Positions 60,099 to 64,000 of a stretch of DNA of 64,000 nt are shown piece after piece. Below the pieces are notes generated by a model. That model was not told the origin of the DNA and searched no databases. It saw only the letters and a list, made by a program, of their open reading frames with translations. Position 1 is the first letter of the stretch. The number at the start of each line of letters is the position of its first letter. The DNA is from Noviherbaspirillum cavernae (GTDB lineage Bacteria > Pseudomonadota > Gammaproteobacteria > Burkholderiales > Burkholderiaceae_D): assembly GCF_003590875.1 (NCBI RefSeq), contig NZ_QYUN01000002.1:744001-808000 (forward strand), read 5' to 3'. The position numbers and the translations under genes are program-made.

Positions 60099-60469
60099 GA
60101 GAAGGCAATTACATCCTATATGACGGCGATTGCCCATTCTGTTCCAACTTCGTCAAGCTGGTGCGACTTAAGAAGGCAGTAGGCCCGGTTACGCTTCTCA
60201 ACATGAGAGAAAACACGGACTTAGCTTCGCACTATAGGCGAAAGGGTTACAACCTTGATCAGGGCATGCTTCTGCATCTCGGCGGCGAGGACTATTGGGG
60301 AGCTGATTGCATGAATCGTATCGCACTGCTCAGCTCGGATAGCGATGTCTTCAACAAATTGAATGCGGTAGTTTTTAGGCATAAGCGCCTGTCAAAACTT
60401 ATTTATCCGTTATTGCGCGCAGGTCGAAACGTGACGTTGTGGCTGATGGGGCGCGGCAGAATAGCGTGA
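60095..60469 (+). CDS. DCC1-like thiol-disulfide oxidoreductase (DUF393)
   Basis: The 124-residue thioredoxin-fold protein has the family motif ILYDGDCPFCSNFVKLVR (residues about 7-24; active Cys pair CPFC). It ends LLRAGRNVTLWLMGRG, like other DUF393 proteins. The ATG overlaps the HTTM stop (ATGA), so translation is coupled. It probably handles a disulfide of the partner or its substrate. A short gene-poor stretch follows. Confidence 0.85.
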   Translation: MREGNYILYDGDCPFCSNFVKLVRLKKAVGPVTLLNMRENTDLASHYRRKGYNLDQGMLLHLGGEDYWGADCMNRIALLSSDSDVFNKLNAVVFRHKRLSKLIYPLLRAGRNVTLWLMGRGRIA

Positions 60470-60547
60470 AACCGGTGGTTCGAGGAAATGACAGCTTTTT
60501 TGCCAGCATTTCTGTAGAGCCCGCATGAAATAAGGGCGTTTGGTATA

Positions 60548-60567
60548 TTCGAATCCCCCTCTCGCCA
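60548..60567 (+). pseudogene. tRNA 3'-end relic (possible att site)
   Basis: TTCGAATCCCCCTCTCGCCA has the T-loop, T-stem 3' strand and CCA of a tRNA, probably of the Ser class. The 90 bases upstream do not fold into a tRNA and the T-stem partner (TGGTA) does not pair, so only a fragment is left. Such tRNA 3' ends are typical attachment-site scars of integrated elements. Confidence 0.4.
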
Positions 60568-60576
60568 AGCGTTTAA

Positions 60577-60599
60577 AAGGCCTCCAGACTGGAGGCCTT
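60577..60599 (+). terminator. Hairpin after the tRNA relic
   Basis: AAGGCCTCCAG and CTGGAGGCCTT pair perfectly (11 bp) with a very short loop, ending TT-G-TTATTT. It has the usual form of a terminator just after a tRNA gene and could still act on the DCC gene transcript. Confidence 0.6.
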
Positions 60600-60871
60600 G
60601 TTATTTGTGCCAAGGCTACTGCAAGGGCCTCCCCATCTTGATCAACCGTAAGCGGTTGTTTCTCTGCACGTATGCCGTGATTCGCTACTACGCGGGAAGT
60701 TGACATGCCATCAGTATTGCCATTTTTGCCTGCTGCCCGCGACGTGAGCCTGTTGCGTACGCGGGTTGATGGATCTTCGCGGACCGGCCACCCGGGCATA
60801 TCACATAGCAAGACGCGCGCGCCAGTGGGCCGTGCTCCCAAGGAGCGTGCGTACGTGGCTCGGGATCGGGC

Positions 60872-61855
60872 TTATCTCAGGAATCTAAGGCGCATTACCT
60901 TGTGCGCGATCTCCGCCGGAAAGCGCGTGAGTGCATCCACGATTTGCCGCCTTAGCGCAGCATTGCATGCTGCGCCGTCCAGATCCAGGGAGTGAATGCG
61001 CAGTCGCGCCGCGTACTCGGCCAGCAGTGCGCGATCGGCGCGATAGCCGTCTTCGCGCAGCAGCTTGCATCCCAAGAGCATGGCGCGTGCCAGAACGTCG
61101 TTTTTGCAAATGTTCATGTCTCGCACGTGGCTGAGGATCAGTTCAGCCCAAGTGCTGCAGCCGGCGCGCAGTATCTTCCCGGCCGCCTTGACGAACGCCG
61201 ATTGCTCCGACAGGCGGGCGGCATCGTCCAGGCTTGCACCCGCGCCGCATGCCAAGTCGATGACGATGATCAGTCCGCTCAATTCATCGCGTACGCAAGG
61301 CGGTGTACTGTCGCGGCTCGCGGCTTCGGCCACGATCGCCGCAGCCAGCAAGGGGGTATAGTGCGCGCGCGGCTGCGCTTGAATTGCAAGCTTCAGGCCC
61401 TCGGCGTACAAGCGATTCAGCACGGTGTTGTGCTGCAGGCGATCCTCCAACGCCATTTGGGCGCTGTATTCCGCATGCCAGAATGCTTCGATCGCGTCGT
61501 CAGCCAGGACCAATGCCTCGTGTTCCAGCTTCGCCTTCTAGTGTGTGTGCGCTTCGCGGCGACGCAGGATGCCGGAGATCGTGTGGCACTCCGCATCGAT
61601 TTTCGGGTTGGCGACGCGAAGCGCTGGCAAAATAAGATTGAGATATTGCCGCGCTCCCTGATCATCCTGGATGTGCAGCTTGTTGCGCGCTGCGGCGGCA
61701 CATATCATGCCCATCCAGTGTTCCGAATGATCGCCGGGCGCGTCATCCATGGTGCGTTCCAGAATGCCCAGCGCATCATAGTATTTACCTGCCCGGGTAC
61801 GAAATTCGGCTGCAGAGAGAAGGGCTCCTGCGGATGGTGTGTCAGGTGATTGCAT
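60872..61855 (-). pseudogene. Gene split by an in-frame amber codon
   Basis: Two open segments, 61541-61855 and 60872-61537, lie in one frame and are separated only by TAG (61538-61540). Translated through, they give about 327 residues: FRTRAGKYYDALGILERTMD, then REAHTH-stop-KAKLEHEALVLADDA, AYSAQMALED-like helices and RADRALLAEYAARLRIHSLD. It is helical, with a TPR-like feel at the N-terminus (an inference). I do not recognise the family. The start is ATG 61855. It may be inactivated, or the amber may be read through. Confidence 0.5.
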
Positions 61856-61909
61856 ATGTTCTCCATGGGCGACTGTGGCTGCTATGACGTGAGTGGCCGT
61901 GGCGCCTCT

Positions 61910-62974
61910 TTACCCGTGTTGAGTGGCTTGAATCGAGGCGCCGGTTGCACCGGAAACGGCAAACCAGGCAAATGTGGGTGATGCCGCTGATGTCGGCTGC
62001 TGGCGCTGTGCGAAGCGCCACGGCAGCAAGTCCGAGACATCGGCGCTATCCGGACGCTGCGGCAGTTCGGTCAGCACCGCATTCAGGTACATCCATGGCT
62101 CGACATCGCATGCCCGGTATGTCAGCATCAGGCTGTAGATGACGACGCTGGCCTTGGCGCCGGCGACCGTGTCGCTGAACAACCAATTCTTCCTTCCGGT
62201 TGTAAATGGACGGATGTCGCGTTCGAGGACGTTGTTGTCTATCGGCACCGTGCCGTCGTCGGCATAGCGGACCAAGTAGTTCTATTGGTTACGCGCATAG
62301 GCGACCGCCTCGCCCAGCAGGCTCTTGGGCAGAACCCGACCGGCCTGCTCGTCGAGCCATGTCTTGAATGCCGCCAGCACCGGCACGCTATGCTGCTGGC
62401 GCAGCGAATAGGTGTGGCCGACGCGCGTCTGCACGGCCGGCAGTGGGCCTCTTGCGATGGCTTCGACCTGGTACAGCCGGCCGATGAATTCCAATGCCTG
62501 CTTCGCGCGGCCCTCTGCCTTCTGCACCTTGGTTGCCTCGTCGAATTTGCGGCGCGCGTGCGCGACACACCCGAAGTGCGTGACGCCCTTGAGCGTGCGT
62601 CACGCCTGGTAGCCGTCGGTCACCAGCCTGCCCTGGTAGCCGCGCAGGAACGGCTGCGGATGCTCTTGCCCGCGTCCCGACTGATAGTCGAACAGGACTA
62701 CCGGCTCGGCACTCGCCTCGGCGCTGCGGTAGACCCACATGTACGACGTGCTCTGCGCGCTCTTGCCTTCCTCGTGCAATACCTGGACCGTGGTCTCGTC
62801 GCCGTGAATGAGCGGCTGCGCCAGCAGCACGCGATGCATGGCGTCGACCAGGCGCTGCAGATGACGCTGGCTGGCACCGATCATCCAGTGCCCGAGCGTG
62901 CCGCGGCACAGCTCAATGCCGGAGCGCGCCAGCACCGCTTCCACATGGGCGATTTTCACGACACGCTGATACAC
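61910..62974 (-). pseudogene. IS66-family transposase (TnpC) relic
   Basis: The C-terminal 355 residues of an IS66 TnpC in one frame with two stops: TGA at 62600 (after GYQA) and TAG at 62282 (after YARNQ). At both places the family has Trp. Recognisable parts are [80 protein letters not shown] and [20 protein letters not shown]. The N-terminal third and the helper genes tnpA and tnpB are missing. It is inactive. Confidence 0.85.
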
Positions 62975-63165
62975 TGCCGAGACACGGAGAGCACGGTTGA
63001 TACTTGTCGCCGCGCGTTTGACATAGGAGCCATGGACGATGGCGAACTCGCTGAGTTATCCGTCTTGTCCTCCACCGCTTTCTCGTATTGAGGTCTTCGA
63101 CAACCGAAAGCTCAGCTTCGGATTGGTCCCGGAAAACCAAGCAAATCACGTATCGGAATCGCACC

Positions 63166-63711
63166 TTATGGCCTGGGTTGTACGGGGATTGCAGGCATTG
63201 CGCCCTGCATTAACTGTATCGCCGTGAACTTCCACTCCCGGTAAGTGTTTTTTCCTGCGAATTCCTGAAACGGGATGGGGAAATTGCCGATCTTGATCGG
63301 CACGGCATTCGACAGGCTGTACACCCCGGCGATACCTGTGCCGTCCGGCGCGGCGATCGTTCCCCATTCTTCCTTGCCGGTCAGGGGATCGGCATACAGC
63401 TTGCGCAGATGCCGCCGCGGGTTCGGATAGCGCGGATCCTTCAGCAGGTCCTGCAAGGATTGCGGATAGGTGGTCTTTCCTGTTGGCGTCGCATTGGCAT
63501 AGCTGGTCAGGGCGTTGCGGAATTCCATGCCGATCGACAAGAGTTCTTCTTCGGCCGCCCGCCGCTGCAGAATCACTCCCACTTGCACCGACGCGGTGGA
63601 GACAAGACCCATCACGGCGACCAGGATCAGCACACCCAGATAGGTAAAGCCGTTCGCGCGCATACGATCATGGCCGATGCGACTCATTCTGAAATTGGCA
63701 CACGGCTTCAC
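63166..63711 (-). CDS. Type II secretion-type pseudopilin
   Basis: A 181-residue protein with a class III (prepilin) signal. A 21-residue leader ends MRANG, and cleavage before FTYLGVLILVAVMGLVSTAS gives the N-terminal helix of a pseudopilin. EEELLSIGMEFRNALTSYAN, then YPQSLQDLLKDPRYPNPRRH and ADPLTGKEEWGTIAAPDG, are typical of the GspG-like proteins found in Burkholderiales. It starts at GTG 63711 with AGGAG 6 bases upstream, directly behind the stop of the next pseudopilin. Confidence 0.8.
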   Translation of the reverse strand: MKPCANFRMSRIGHDRMRANGFTYLGVLILVAVMGLVSTASVQVGVILQRRAAEEELLSIGMEFRNALTSYANATPTGKTTYPQSLQDLLKDPRYPNPRRHLRKLYADPLTGKEEWGTIAAPDGTGIAGVYSLSNAVPIKIGNFPIPFQEFAGKNTYREWKFTAIQLMQGAMPAIPVQPRP

Positions 63712-63719
63712 GGCGACTC

Positions 63720-64000
63720 CTACAATGCGGCAAACGGCGTGCCATCCCGCTTGCTCCCCGACGCGCCGCTACGTAGATCAAAAACATTGCCCTTGGCAGC
63801 ATCGTCCGGCGGAACGATGACCCAAGTGGCTGTGCTCTCCGTGATCGGATCGACGGGCAGGGATTTCAGATATTTCTTGTCGATCAGCTCGCTCAACGAC
63901 TCGGGGTAGCGGCCGGTATCCCCATAGAATTTGTCGATGGTTTCCCGCGTCAAGCGCAAGTTGTCTATCAGGACGGTTTCCCTGGCGGTATCGATGCTCT
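63720..64000 (-). CDS. Pseudopilin (GspG-like), partial, runs off the window
   Basis: The frame is open to the window edge and covers the last 93 residues: IDTARETVLIDNLRLTRETI, DKFYGDTGRYPESLSELIDK, LKSLPVDPITESTATWVIVP, GTPFAAL at the end. The ESLSELI and VDPIT segments match GspG-type pseudopilins. The N-terminal prepilin helix lies beyond 64000. The stop (TAG) overlaps the ribosome site of the following pseudopilin. Confidence 0.75.
   Translation of the reverse strand, partial: SIDTARETVLIDNLRLTRETIDKFYGDTGRYPESLSELIDKKYLKSLPVDPITESTATWVIVPPDDAAKGNVFDLRSGASGSKRDGTPFAAL

Larger units (their letters stand above)
60470..60871. other. Intergenic region with tRNA relic and terminator
   Basis: No protein-like frame. 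It holds the tRNA 3'-end relic (60548-60567) and a hairpin (60577-60599). The remaining 270 bases to 60871 look empty. Confidence 0.5.

Noticed and set aside
62913-63164. 83-codon minus-strand frame next to the IS66 relic
   Set aside because: It could have been the TnpC N-terminus but is in another frame and shows no IS66 motifs.
49460-63165. CRISPR-associated transposon
   Set aside because: The TniQ and TnsC pair suggested it, but no repeat array or cas gene was found in the accessory region.

Overview
The window looks like a chromosome segment of a betaproteobacterium, most likely Burkholderiales/Oxalobacteraceae (Herminiimonas-Janthinobacterium-Herbaspirillum relatives). This is inferred from three things: the gyrA-serC-pheA-hisC-tyrA-aroA-cmk-rpsA-ihfB-lapA-lapB-rfaE-comEA-cysM gene order, a one-piece tmRNA with tag ANDESYALAA, and the protein sequences. 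About 0-49.4 kb and the last 0.8 kb read as ordinary core chromosome. About 49.5-63 kb is a mobile, partly decayed accessory region.

Layout. 1-9.8 kb holds small stand-alone genes: flavin reductase, HTH regulator, a secreted protein with a DUF2145 protein, MsrA, HIT protein, CFA synthase, PdxH, hemerythrin, TcdA, ThpR and a phosphatase lipoprotein. 10-16 kb has a large TbpB-like lipoprotein, ssrA, gph-ubiG and two OmpA-family proteins. 16-32 kb is the long plus-strand block: gyrA, serC, the aromatic amino-acid genes, cmk, rpsA and ihfB up to a clear terminator, then lapAB, heptose kinase, a ComEA-like protein and cysM. 32-39 kb includes a catabolic locus in which a GAF/PucR-type activator is divergent from a class II HMG-CoA reductase and a periplasmic binding protein. 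39.8-45 kb is a MoxR-DUF58-TgpA-MltB operon. 45-49.4 kb has an HDAC-like deacetylase, the YlqF GTPase, and groESL with a perfect CIRCE operator and a good sigma-70 promoter.

The accessory region starts just upstream of the groESL promoter with Tn7-right-end-like repeats. It carries a complete Tn7-like core (TnsA, TnsB, TnsC and TniQ). Unusually, this is organised like a phage switch: an XRE repressor co-directional with tniQ and a BcepMu gp16-like small regulator face each other across 80 bp containing nested inverted repeats. An IS3-family element has inserted after tnsC and truncated a phage-type lysozyme. Beyond it lie an HTTM-like membrane protein with an overlapping DCC oxidoreductase, a tRNA 3'-end relic with terminator, a gene split by an amber codon, and an IS66 relic with two nonsense codons. 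The window closes in a pair of type II secretion-type pseudopilins, the outer one running off the end.

The most interesting candidate system is the Tn7-like element with Mu-like regulators beside groESL. Secondary points are the HMG-CoA reductase locus, the HTTM-DCC pair, Gln at GyrA position 83, and a frameshift in the signal peptide of the DUF2145 gene. No CRISPR array, cas genes, rRNA or intact tRNA were seen.
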